A DNA stretch of 64,000 nt from Gracilaria domingensis (Eukaryota; Rhodophyta; Florideophyceae; Gracilariales; Gracilariaceae). Under the pieces are notes generated by a model, which had not been told where the DNA came from, made no database searches, and saw only the letters and a list, made by a program, of their open reading frames with translations. Shown here piece after piece: positions 43,330 through 54,083 of this stretch. Position 1 is the stretch's first letter. Every line of letters begins with the position of its first letter. The stretch lies in the NCBI GenBank assembly GCA_022539475.1, contig VCMS01000008.1, positions 186,001 to 250,000 of the forward strand, written 5' to 3'. The translations under genes were made by a program, and so were the position numbers.

Positions 43330-44313
43330 GGACATTGAGGTTCCATCCATTGATCCTCTTAAATGGATGAAAAAGAAAGAGATTCGAGAACACGGGAACG
43401 AGTCTGCGACAGCTTCAGGAATGATGTGCGAAGAGTGAATGTTAACGTAATGCAAGAGGTTGTTGAGGGCATTGGGGCTTTGCGTGTCAATGAATACCAG
43501 GAAAATCCTGTGCAAGTGCGTGTTTCCCACCCTGAAAGAGTTAAGCATAACTTTTTTGGCCGCATAAATCAAGATGAACTGGGCTTATTCAGCGATTAGA
43601 GTCCCCTAGTCACTTACCTTGCCGTCTTTTCTGTTGATGTGCTGGTCAAAAACGTTTCCAACGGAGTTATGGATGTGGCGTTTGCTGCCCCTCTGAAAGG
43701 TGGTGTGGCTGATGGGGAACGTGGGCGGTACTGGACGGGCGATATATCAATGTCGCTGGGATCAATCGCTCCCGGGGCCGAACGGACAATATGCCTCACA
43801 GCAGTTTTGATTAGTCCTGGACAGTACAATATGTGCAGGTTCATTATACTATATCAATCAAGCAGTTTTGTTCCCAACAGAAGAATGCAACAAATTTACG
43901 TCAGTTCGTCTTACATGACGGTTGAAGCTGTTGGAGAGTACAAGCTACGCGAAGATGACATGACGGAAAAGCAACACGAGACTGCTCCGTTGCGACGGAG
44001 CTCAAGACGGATAAGCACGGGGTCAAGTGGAATGTTGCGCAAACTGAAGTTACAGAGTCCAGGACCAAACGAAGATACAACAACAGGCAGTAAGCACTCT
44101 AAAGAGAACAAGACGTTGGGCCATGGTAGTGGAAGAAAGAACGATGAGGTTGACCTCAATATTAGAAAACGAGTTGCAGATGCCAAAGCATCTAGAGCTT
44201 CGGAATGGTCAGATAGAGATCGCGAGCGAGAATCGACGCTACGAGACGTCTCACCGGCAAGGTCGGGGAGAGGAACAAGTCCGGAAGGGAAATCAGTGCA
44301 ATTGTTTTCATAG
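43330..44313 (+). pseudogene. decayed gene with a beta-rich block (TRAPP-subunit-like?) and basic tail
   Basis: Plus-strand pieces: DIEVPSIDPLKWMKKKEIRE at 43.33 kb in one frame, VQVRVSHPERVKHNFFG in a second frame ending at a TAG at 43597, and from about 43600 the same second frame continues with VDVLVKNVSNGVMDVAF, YWTGDISMSLGSIAPGAER and PGQYNMCRFIILYQ to a stop at 44311. The W-G-S-I-PG-PGxY pattern recalls the immunoglobulin-like C-terminal modules of large trafficking-complex subunits such as TRAPPC9/Trs120, but this is a weak resemblance. The last about 100 residues are charged and low complexity. At least one stop and one frameshift make it look like a 3' gene fragment. Confidence 0.35.
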
Positions 44314-44486
44314 CTTAAGAATGACAGCTTTTGGAATGATGCAGACACGGATGAAGACTGACCAAACTTATGTGAGAGGAGTGGGGTGGGGTATAGGGGT
44401 GGCGAAATTTTGTACATGTATGCTGTTTCTAATTAAGCGTGGTATCGTATATCTTGTATAACTATTAATTCAGAGGAAATCTAGAT

Positions 44487-44517
44487 GTAAAGCATTTACC
44501 TTCGGTAAATGCTTTAC
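44487..44517. repeat. perfect 14-bp-arm hairpin
   Basis: GTAAAGCATTTACC, TTC, and its exact inverse. It lies just after the end of the decayed gene. Confidence 0.85.
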
Positions 44518-44698
44518 CGTAAAAGGCGAGTTTGTCGCAGTGTATCAGGGTTAGCTGGACGTTTGCAACTGGCATGAGCGCTACCCTTGGTACCTTTGTA
44601 CCTTGTACCAGACTCGTCCACGGTGTTAGCACGTTTGACGATGACAGACGTGGCAACGCTCTGCACGCGACCCGCACTGAAGCCACGCGTGTGCACCG

Positions 44699-44763
44699 CA
44701 CGTGATTGCGGCGCCACGCACGTGATTGCAGCGCAAAGCACGTGATTCCGCACGCAGCACGTG
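44699..44763. repeat. array of four CACGTG (G-box) units, 20-bp period
   Basis: CACGTG at 44699, 44719, 44739 and 44758, each followed by ATTGCRGCGC or a close variant. The spacing is 20, 20 and 19 bases, about two helical turns. CACGTG is the core site of bHLH and bZIP factors, so this could be a clustered binding site, or simply a short tandem repeat that happens to contain it. Confidence 0.7.
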
Positions 44764-46011
44764 ATTGCAGCGCGTCGCTCACGTCCCGCATGTATGACGC
44801 TGAGCCGGACGCCGTGTGTGCACTGCACGTCGTTACAGAGCGCCGCAAGCCCGTCGCCCCAACTGTGTACACTTCCTCGTGTTCTGGCGAAGCGTTGCAG
44901 TTTGCCATGTGTATAACGCCAAACGAGGCGCACGTTATCATGTTAGCGGTGGCAAGCTGCAAATCGAGAGCAACAAAGTCGTACAAGCGCTGCGCGGACT
45001 TGATCTGCAGCTCGATATTCTACGTGGGCACGCGCTCACACAGCACAGGCAGAAGAATTTTCTTGGCGTCATCAAGGCAATGGTCCAAGAGCTGCTGCGC
45101 GGCGCAGCGAGAGCAGGAGGTGACGTTCAGCGGCGAAATGGTGCTCGGGGAGGATGTCGCGCCGCAAAATAGGTGGCGGCGGTGGATGGCGGCGGCGTTG
45201 GCGGTGGTGGGTGGGGATGGGGTGATGCGAGGAATGCGGAAGGACCGTTGATGGACAGCAGCACACGAAAGGTGGGCCGATGCCCAGCAGCGTCCGTGCG
45301 CAGAAGCTTTCGCGTCGCGCGAGGGTGAGGGAGGGATAGGGGGAGGTGTTGCGCCGCTTCGTGGCGCGCGTGCCACCAGGAATAACTTGGAGCCGCTTCC
45401 CACGCGCTTACGGCGCGAGTGCGGTCTGTGCGGCGTGTGTTGCGTGCACGTGGTCACGCGACGCTGTAAATGCGCGCGGTGCGCGAGAAATGGCTGACGT
45501 ATGGGTGGCACACATGCGCGTGGCGCCGGGGCTGAAGAGAAGAAAGAGCGGCGTGGCAGCGATGCTGGCTACTACAGCGCGCGCGCGCGCACGGCCCAAA
45601 AACCAACATAGTTAACAACGTCTGCCGCTATGCTGCTGGAGTCGAGACGGCTTTCGGAATGCGCACATCGCGTGCGCCACGCCAAGCGCAACGCTGGCCA
45701 AAAGGCGCGCAGCTTGCGACGCGCACAGCCGCGAGCTCAAGCGCATGCGCTTGCGGACCACCGTGGTGCGCCCGCGCATGCGCACGAGCGCGCGCGTGCG
45801 CGTGCTCTTATACGAGGCGCGACTTTGGCTTTGCACGGCGAGCTGCAGCCTGAAGACCTTGCGTGGGTGACGAGTGAAGTATTCGCGATGGCAAGTAACA
45901 GACGCGCGCCCCAGCGCGTGGAAGTTGACGTAGCTGGCGGCTGCTTCTCGTCGTGAGTGCTGTGCGTCGGGCGTTTTAGAATGTGTTGCGTTCCGCTGAG
46001 CTCATGAAATT
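44764..46011. other. GC-rich island without a recognised gene
   Basis: Long open frames exist on both strands because stops are rare. The most gene-like is a minus frame 45511-44465 with CSRCAAQQLLDHCLDDAKK and YDFVALDLQLATANM, interrupted by a TAG at 45020. A plus frame at 45630-45956 is short and Arg/Ala-rich. I recognise neither. Alternating CG/GCGC runs near 45.58 and 45.79 kb could adopt unusual DNA forms. Confidence 0.3.
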
Positions 46012-46533
46012 TTGTTGGTTGCTGTTCGTAGTGGCACCTCTTTTGGAGCGGTGCTACACCGATGCCAACCAGTCGATGCGAACCTCGCCGCTCTGGGGAC
46101 AGCCGTTTGTGCCCTCGCTGACGCCTGTTCCGAGTGCCGCCGTCAGGTGGCTACTCCGCTGCCGGAGTTGCCGCCTTATGCTGTGCATACTTACCACTCT
46201 TTGCACCATGTCCCGACGCGGCTGCTCTCGGCGCACTCCAACGTTTCGCTCCGCTTCGCCACCAAGCAGACGGCGTCGCATTACTGACCGTATGTGTGTG
46301 GCTCGCCCTGCGAGAAGGCTCTGCTGGCCAAGAGTGCATTTCGTAAGGCAGGAGACCAGCGCTGGGTGCCGCTCGCCAAGGCGAGAAAGATCCGCCGCTG
46401 TCACACTCGTGTTATGGAACATCTGGCTTCAGGCGCGATGTCAAGGCGCCTTTTGGCTTCTACGACGACACCAGCGTCGCCATCGTGCGCTGAACCGAAA
46501 TCATCAGTCCAATGCGCAGAACGTCTTCTCCAT
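46012..46533 (+). pseudogene. unrecognised ORF with one in-frame TGA
   Basis: A plus frame reads CSECRRQVATPLPELPPYAV, then a TGA at 46285, then PYVCGSPCEKALLAKSAFRK and a basic stretch to a TGA at 46534. Paired cysteines (CxxC, CxxxC) before and after the stop would fit a zinc-binding protein such as a truncated recombinase or reader domain. Function unknown; probably a relic. Confidence 0.25.
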
Positions 46534-46547
46534 GTGAGGTTTTGTTC

Positions 46548-46808
46548 TCAGAACGAAACCTCACTTGGAGGCTTCTCCAAGATCCGCTCCCCAAAATCTC
46601 GTACGTTAGTCAGTGCTACCCATGACAGCAGTCCCGCACACGCGCTCTTCACCTCCTGGCTCTCGCTCTCTACCACCCCTTTGGTTCTAATTCTCGCAAG
46701 GATTTCACCCATGTACCACTCGTTGAGAAACCGCAGCAGGAATTTCTTCATTATATCTATCGCTGCGAAACACCCTCGATCCTTCACCTCACCGCTCGCT
46801 CTGATCAC
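46548..46808 (-). pseudogene. copy A of a two-copy coding relic (YMGxILA family)
   Basis: A minus frame with WYMGEILARIRTKGVVESES and ALTNVRDFGERI. About 130 bases of it are homologous to 48246-48375, where YMGKILAKSERKVVAKSES and AALTNIGD occur. Both are on the minus strand and the second follows a Crypton relic, so this may be the 3' end of another Crypton-associated element. The protein family is not known to me. Confidence 0.4.
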
Positions 46809-46836
46809 AGTCGATTTCAGTACACCCCAAAATTAG

Positions 46837-47473
46837 ATCATAACCTGAAGCCTCTCTAGTAGTGCGTAGCTCTCTATCAGCTTACACACTGCCCTCAGAT
46901 TATCATAGTCAGCGCTTCAAATGCCCTCCGTTGGCAGGAACAGTCTGTCCATTTCTCCGTATAGTTGGAGCTGGCCGCCAAAAGCGCCGCCCACAACCTG
47001 CAACCTTCTTCTACTAAGTACAGACCAAAACGTTGCTTGGAATTTTACACAGAAAATCGAAGCCCCATTCGTCAACTTCCTCGTCCGAGATGATTGACTA
47101 CGGATCAGTGACCCAGCTGTCTGCTTCGTGTTTCGTCAGTACGAAAATCTTGTTATCATAGCTTAAATAAGAAAATCCGTGCGATTATCATCAAAATACA
47201 GGAGGAAACTAGCTCGACAAGTTTCCGGCGATATTTCACATCTTATGTTAGGACTCAAGTTTGGTGCCGGCTTAAATTTAGAGATAGTGGTGCTGTTGAT
47301 CGCATAGGATGGACACTGAACGACACATTTGAGAACCAGCACGGCTCGGAAACATGTATGATCGTATAGTATTCCAAGGCCGTACGAAGAGGTGGCATCA
47401 TAGTAAAGCCTAAAAAGGAAAGCAAGCATAGTTGGAATTGTAGGAGATGTCTTTGTGTTATTAAATAGAGTTA
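46837..47473. other. spacer without a supported gene
   Basis: AT-rich with only short frames. It precedes the minisatellite; no repeats or hairpins of note. Confidence 0.4.
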
Positions 47474-47891
47474 GGCACAGACCAACCTCTTGGTATCCTT
47501 AACCAGCGCTGGGCACAGCCCAACCACTTAGTTTCCCTACCAAGATCTGGGCACAGCCTTACCTCTTAGATCACTTAACCAAGTCTAGGCACAGACCAAC
47601 TTCTTAGCTTTCCGAACTAGAGCCGGGCACAGCCCAACCACTTAGTCTTACTCCCAAGAGCTCGGCACAGCCCAAACACTAAGTTTTCCTACCAAGACCA
47701 GGGCATAGCCCAAGCTCTTAGTTTCCTTACCCAAAGCTAAGCACAGCCCAAACTCTTAGCCTTCCGAACTAGAGCCATGCACAGCCCAACCACTTAGTTG
47801 TCCTACCTAGAGCGGAGCTCAGCCCGACCTCTTAGATATTTTAACTAGATCCGGGCGCAGCCCACCATCCTAGCTACCGTCGGTACCAACA
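47474..47891. repeat. 38-bp minisatellite, about 11 units
   Basis: The word GGCACAG(C/A)CC begins at 47474, 47512, 47550, 47588 and 47626 and then further on, an exact 38-base period. Each unit continues with AAC.(A/T)CTTAG and a (CC)TA..AAGA/TAGAGC tail. The units differ by 20-30 percent, so the array is old or was never homogenised. Confidence 0.85.
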
Positions 47892-48245
47892 ACACACCTG
47901 GTTCGAATAGCCTAGGGTGATACAAGTTTATCTGACGGATTGTGCCGGTCCGCGGCGGCGGCGGCGGTGTCTGAACTTGACGAAACCTTTACAGCTTGTT
48001 GTCGTATGACAATTTTTAGATACTTGTATGACGTCAGATTGCAACAATATGTGTTGCTGCACTGAAATAACTCTGTTTCGCAAAGACAGGTCTCAAAAGT
48101 TTCCGGTATGATCGATTGACGATGACACGTTCGAACGCCGCTTCGAAGATAGATCGCGCGCGGCGCCGCACCGGCAATCGCACTCTGTCTGGCCAGACGG
48201 CGCCAGATGTGACGTTCGGCCGCGAGGACTCAGCGTCGAAGCAAG

Positions 48246-48400
48246 CTAATCTCCAATGTTAGTCAGCGCTGCCCGCGACAGCACTCTCACTAACGCGCTC
48301 GTCACCACCTGGCTCTCACTCTTCGCCACCACTTTTCGTTCACTTTTGGCAAGAATTTTACCCATATACTGCACGCCTACGTTAGAATTCTGTCCTAGGA
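48246..48400 (-). repeat. copy B of the YMGxILA relic
   Basis: Homologous to 46590-46720 on the same strand, about 70 percent identical by eye; see copy A. Confidence 0.5.
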
Positions 48401-48588
48401 TTGTTATGTAGCTAGAGCCATGCCGTTGCCTGACACTAGCTATTCTGACTTCACTCCGTTCTAATTGAACATTATTTTGATGCTCCTTGCTCGCCGAAGA
48501 CCTCCTTTTCAAACTCTTCGTAAGCTGATATATCCTGAACCCATTTTGTCTCTCCAGAAATGGACTCAGCGTGTTGAACCATCTGTTC

Positions 48589-50886
48589 CTAGCATTGAAT
48601 TCCGGGCAATTCGCGTGGTGCGCAGATATTGTACGCAGCGCAGTAGTTAGCGTAAGCATTCGGACCAACCATCCCCAATATGTGGATTATATGCTCATCC
48701 ATATACCTTAAAGAGCGATGGAGCCGCACACATCCTCGTTTTAAAGAGTGAGCAGTAAAAGCTTCAACATCTCCGGACCCTATTCCAATCAGCAATAAGC
48801 GAGATCGCATTATTGCCACAAACTTCTTGCAACTTAATGGTGGGTAATACTTTAGACGACAACCAGCCTGAGTGCTTACAATATCAGGCAAAAGGAAGGC
48901 TTCTTCATTTTCTCTAAACATAATCCAAGAATACAGCGCAATAAAAGGATCCGATCCATGTATATCGAAAAGTACAATGGTATGTTACCATCCCAATCAA
49001 GAACATCGTACACTCTTTCAACGGTCGAGGTGTCTTGATAGCGGTTCGAAGCGTCAAAATAGCAGTTTGTCTTCCGATTGAGACGTTCTCCATCTTTAGC
49101 CTCTCAATTTTGTCGTATCTTAGACCTAGATTAAGTTTCAAAACAGAAAGAGAGTGGAATAGAATGTAATCCAGATGAACCTTCTGCGCACCAAACCAAA
49201 ATTGTTCGGCATGATTACAAACTATCTTCGCTGTCATTAGACGAGCGCTAGTTTTCAAATTTCTGTAACAAGCAAAATTTATCTTGTACGCTCTTCTAAA
49301 TTTCTCAAGGTCTGCGTTCCCAATCAGTGGGTTTTCATTTGCGGTTTTCTTCTGAGATTCATAATTCCAAGCAGCAGTGTGGCCGCACTTTGAATAAACA
49401 TGACGAAGTCCATGTACATACCCTCCCATTGAATCGGCAGTCATTGCATTCTTAGTATTATATTTGCACTTCTTGACCAAAAGACTCAAAACAAGTGTAC
49501 TTCATTGCCAAGATACCGTAAAAGGATCTTTTGATCTATGCTTCTTCGCGAATGAAAGAAGAAGCCGTTCTTCTCGGTTTATGTTTCAGATTGTATAACT
49601 GCTGTAAGAGGGATTGATAATTTTATGAGCAGACTTCACCGCAACTTGGGCATTACAATCTATGTCTCAAACAGTACTGTTTTGATCTCTCTCTTTGCTG
49701 CCACAAGAACGACCAAGAAGGTCTTGATCCTTGATGAAATGAATCTTGAGACGGTCAACGCCTGGATGTCAACCTGGTTTTGACAGCTCGTCTGATCCAT
49801 TTGCGGCAGTGGAGCAGAGACGAGCGTTTCTGAAAAGTATGCAAGATTTATTTTTTCTTTTGATCCCCTAGAATTGTACTTAGTGTACGCGGAACACCGT
49901 CTTCATCTTCCTTCTCGTAAAAACGTTTGATAGCTGCTTCTCATTTCACCTCATCATCTTTAAAATATCCAGATCGGGAACAAAACTAGAACCCAAAGAA
50001 GCTAATTTTTTGAACTTGTAGAATGCAGGCTTTTGCCAGCAGTTTTTCCACGATTCGTCGGAGTAGCCTTGTATCAATCTTCTTCTAGAAGCAGCTTTGT
50101 CAAAGCACTGGAAAGTTATTTAGTTTCGTCTCCACCGAATCTCCAAATCTTAATGGCTTGCTCGATAGATTTTGGAAGCCCGGGAATGTTTTGTTTCCAA
50201 AGAACTGCTGCAGACGATAGCTTCAGTTTCTTCCTAGATTTTATGATACGATTTTTGTAGCAGTTGAAACAACCGAATTCGTTAACGTCCTTATTACATG
50301 AACATTGACCGGTTTCTCTTACTTCTTCTCTTGACTTGTTCGTGTCTATAGTTCCGCTCTTGCGCTTTGTCATGGTGAAGGCACCCTTCTTTCTTATGGC
50401 ACACTGCGCGGGCAAATGTTTCTTGCCATTTCTATCAACGACTGATGCATGGAAAGTAGTGCGTAATTGGCAGAAAGCGCTGGTTTCAAACTTGAGTCTC
50501 CTTTGCCTGAGAAAGAACAGTCGCCACGTAAACGCCTTCTGAACATTTAATAGTTGTTGCTTGTAACTGCTGTGCTTGATGCGGTCTCTTTTCGTGCAGT
50601 TCTGCATTACAACTTTGATTTGGTTTACGTTATATTCAGCATAGTTGCGTAATGAAGCCATTATCTTTTCTTCTTTGTACGGTTCATCAAATAGTATTTG
50701 TGACGGCACCCGTAGTCCACACTCTGTTCCACCACCTTGGCGAGGACGTAAAGCTCCTCGTCGCTCCATATTGGGCAATAACAACTTGCTGTTGAATGAA
50801 AAGTGATGTGCACGAAAACCAGGCTTTTTGCACGAAAAGAGAGTCATGTACGCAATGACAACTTTGTTGATCCCAATGTAGCGCAA
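48589..50886 (-). pseudogene. Crypton-type tyrosine recombinase, broken
   Basis: The minus frame 49489-48914 carries an N-terminal core-binding part (NPLIGNADLEKFRRAYKIN) and the first catalytic Arg in LGLRYDKIERLKMENVS. After a one-base frameshift near 48.98 kb, a second frame (48921-48589, similarity from about 48970) gives SDPFIALYSWIMFRE, then FTAHSLKRG and AYANYCAAYN. This is the R..HxxR..Y order of a tyrosine recombinase, with the last Tyr present but Lys in the HxxR arginine place (HSLK). Eukaryotic Crypton elements are the usual carriers. An upstream minus frame (50886-50116) with CSCNKDVNEFGCFNCYKNRI may be the N-terminal part of the same protein; 50.1-49.5 kb between them is noncoding or decayed. 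No flanking repeats were identified. Confidence 0.65.
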
Positions 50887-51809
50887 TATGCCCGACGGCA
50901 GCGTATTGTGCTTGGACAGTGATGCGCAAGCTAGCCTAGAAGGGCGCTGTGGGCAACAGAAGCACTTTTCGCACGACTTTGAAGCTGTGGATACAACACC
51001 AGCGGGGGTGTGTGGGGCGGAGGAATCTATTTGACGGCGGGGTGTTGTGCCCTACAGAGTCGCTGTTGAGCCCACGGCTATGCTTTTTTCTTCAATGTGA
51101 GGTGTTATGGCGGTGTATCCAAATGTGGGGCTTTGTGCACAAGAGCTACGCGATGGTCATGAAGGCAACTCGTTGTGCTAGAAGGCAGGTATGTATGCCA
51201 GAAAGCAGCACACGGTGCTCGAATGAAGCACTCTAACTTCGACTTGGCAGTATGAATTCGACGATGGCGCGCTGGTGACAAAAGTGTGGCGACGAATCCG
51301 TAGGCTCTGCCGCGAGTTTATTGCCTGCGCGGTGTTTGCAATATTAGCGCGATATCTCTGACGGCGGCACAGTGAAAGGAGGGGCTTCCCGATATGCAAG
51401 TACAAAGCACGCTGTGACTGATGGTGTCGCAGAACCGTGATTAATGCTTTGACCGCCTGCTTTGCGCTCTCCGACGCCTTTGTGATTGTAATACGGAAGC
51501 ACAGGGCTAGTGCCGGTAAACTTCACAATGAGATCATGGTGGCACGGCAGCGATCATGACTCGTTGAAGGTCAACGCCTGGTTTTTTCCTTTGGACTTGA
51601 GACCTATTATAGGGCGTGAGTTCAATTTAAAACACTTTCAGTAGAGAAAACAGCTGGGCTACAACTTCAGATCAGTGAGCGGAGTATGCATCATATTTGA
51701 CGGTTTTGCACAACGCAGAGCGGTCGGAATATCCTACAATTGTGTCGGTTTCCTTGACACAGGCAAGAAAACAGCAGCCGTCAAAAAGGTGCCTTCTTAG
51801 TCTTAGCCT
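50887..51809. other. spacer without a supported gene
   Basis: Mixed composition with short frames only. No clear repeat structure until the 145-bp array begins. Confidence 0.4.
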
Positions 51810-52200
51810 GGCACAGCCAAGACAGCAGCAGCCGCGACATAACTGAATTACTAAACACAGCCTTAGAATGCAGCTTAAGAGTGGCACAGCCATTCCCGCA
51901 GCTGCTGCATAAAGCACCACCATGGGCCCACCCCGTGTTTCTGCTCATTTTCTTGGCAGAGCCAAGACAGCACCAGCCGCAGCAAAGCTGCGTTCTTATG
52001 CACAGCCTAAGAATGCAGCTTAAGAATAGCACAGCCATTCCCGCATCTGCTGCACAGAGCACCACCATGGGATCATCCTATGGTTCTGCTCATTTTTTGG
52101 CACAGGTGAGATAGCGGGAGCTGTATCTGGGGCAGAGCTGCATTCTTAGACATAGTCTATAAGTGCAGCGGATTTATGTCACAGACATGCGAGCCCATTT
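51810..52200. repeat. 145-bp tandem repeat, two full units and a partial
   Basis: The word TTGGCASAGCCAAGACAGCA starts near 51808 and 51953, and a worn version at about 52097, so the period is about 145 bases. Each unit includes AGAATGCAGCTTAAGA, GCACAGCCATTCCCGCA and GCACCACCATGGG. Shorter frames across it are repetitive by consequence and are not genes. Confidence 0.8.
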
Positions 52201-52786
52201 TGTATGGAGTATGTCCATGGAACTATCTCACAAATGGTTTTCGTTTGCCTGTAGGATATAGGAGGCAATCATTTAGTCGGATGGGGAGGTCGATCAACCT
52301 GAAAACTTTTTTCATCAGTTGCGTCACTCATACATTACAAAGAAACATATTTAGTACATGTAATAGGAAAAGGTGGATTTGGATACGTCCATTGTCGACT
52401 ACGTTTTCGATAAAAAGAAAAGCTATTCAATGTGAGGCATGTAAGCTAGTTAGAAGATTGAAAGTAACTTCATTAGTTCATGCTGAGGATTGTGATCTCT
52501 AGAAGGTAGCAGTTCATTAGCACGTTTGCCAGTTATGATAAATGGGGTCCAGGTTTGGCTACAGTTCTTGAGTTTTGAACCTTTACTCAAGCACACGTTT
52601 ACCATATGAACCCTGATCTCTACCCAATTAATGGCAACAACGTGTACGTGTAATACAAAAGTGATAGAGAGTTTGCTTTGCTGCCAAAAATTAAAATTGC
52701 TGAAGACTTTATGTTTGTTTTCGAGATCTATGACTGTTTGTCAAAAAATGGAAGACTTCGTGGCAAGTTCGGTACCCCTTGTCACG
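52201..52786. other. AT-rich spacer
   Basis: No supported gene, only short frames without motifs. Confidence 0.4.
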
Positions 52787-52912
52787 TTAATGTCCGTTTT
52801 CTACCCTTGTAAGACAAGGATAGTAAGGAAAGAATTGTAGGCCGCTTCGCTTCGCAGCCTACAATTCTTTCGTCACGATCCTTGTCTTACAAGGGTACAG
52901 AACGGACATTAA
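52787..52912. mobile_element. 126-bp hairpin MITE flanked by TTAA
   Basis: TTAATGTCCGTTTTCTACCC at the left pairs with GGGTACAGAACGGACATTAA at the right, and the arms stay complementary to the centre through AAGACAAGG and AGAATTGTAGGC. TTAA at both ends is the target of piggyBac-type transposases, so this may be a MITE mobilised by one. No such transposase is seen in the window. Confidence 0.75.
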
Positions 52913-53061
52913 TATACCATTAGCTCTCTGACCTTTCTACGCAATATCTCGCCAATGATTACTGTTCAGAGAAATCAATATGCCCAGGAATACAATGAAT
53001 CAACTACTACTGGTTTAAACTACTGCCTTTTAACTCTTCTTTTGAATTTCGTTGGCTTGCT

Positions 53062-53113
53062 CTTATGTCTACTATGCTAGACATAAGAAGTTTTAGTCCG
53101 AAAATGGTTAATC
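53062..53113. mobile_element. third copy of the CTTATGTCTAG MITE family, inverted end
   Basis: The palindrome at 53062-53087 is followed by AAGTTTTAGTCCGAAAATGG and TTAAT. On the minus strand this reads TTAACC..TTTTCGGACTAAAA then the palindrome, the same order as at 10.27 and 31.67 kb. Confidence 0.6.
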
Positions 53114-54083
53114 CCATTGCTTCTGCACTATCATGGAAACTGTAAAGTCTTTCGCATATCTGTCAACGCGTAATGCTTTTAAGCCTTGCGTTAAATCGCG
53201 GTTGGATGATCAGATTATTGCGCACAAGCTTGCGCTTTTTGAGCAAGAGAGCCTGCAGCTCCATGACTAAAATAAGACGAATGAAAATTTTGCGATTCTC
53301 TGGACGAGGAATATTTAATATTTTCCAGTACTCACGTAGAGATATGTACCTGCTCTTGCTAACGAAGACAAAACATTGGTATACCTAAAGATAGACTTAT
53401 ATGCACATCTCAATAAGCGCAAGTGGTCGAAAATATGGTGAGCCTTCTCCCCTACATATCTAGCGAGATCGTTAATATGAATGGTAAAAGAACAAAGCAG
53501 CGTAACATCCAATGGCAAGGTAGTTGCCGACATGCAGGACAAAAATTAGTAAATGACTACTTCATTGCTCTTTAAGAACTCTGTTGTCTCACAATTAGGG
53601 TCAAAGCGGTAGCCGTCATAGATGAGTAAAACTGTTCGGCTATTGTCTCTAGGGTATGCAATATCTTTAACAAAGAACTTTCCTCACTTCAAGAAGTTAT
53701 GCTTGTCACCCCCAAAGATGTCGTTTCTAGACGTAAGAAGAGCATCAACTGGCAGACAGTTAATAAGGGACTGATTCATGGGCATATTGTTGAAAACGCT
53801 ATTTTGATGATTGTGTCGGTGGTTGCAGCCAAAGGGGGCAAAAACGATAAGAATGAAGTTCTCTCTAGTAGAGTACTGGTCCAATCGGACGAAGAAGCAC
53901 TTGCCAAGTAATAGCTTACGTAGATAGAGCACGACAGAAGAGAAACAACAAAAGCAGGAACACAAGAACAGTAAAGGGAGACCAAACGATAGACAATGAG
54001 ATAAAGAAGAACGAACAGGAACAGTATATGTATTGAGATATGAATAGAATTGTGTCGTGACAATGAAAACAGAGGCCTGTTCT
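53114..54083. other. spacer downstream of the zinc-finger gene
   Basis: No gene supported. A plus frame 53699-53911 (MLVTPKDVVSRRKKSINWQT) has ordinary composition but no motif and overlaps the 3' flank of the zinc-finger gene. Confidence 0.4.

Noticed and set aside
47474-47891. CRISPR-like array
   Set aside because: Units are contiguous with no distinct spacers, and the DNA is eukaryotic. It is a minisatellite.
47895-47930. tRNA-like word GGTTCGAAT
   Set aside because: The T-stem does not pair and no acceptor or anticodon arm can be drawn upstream.
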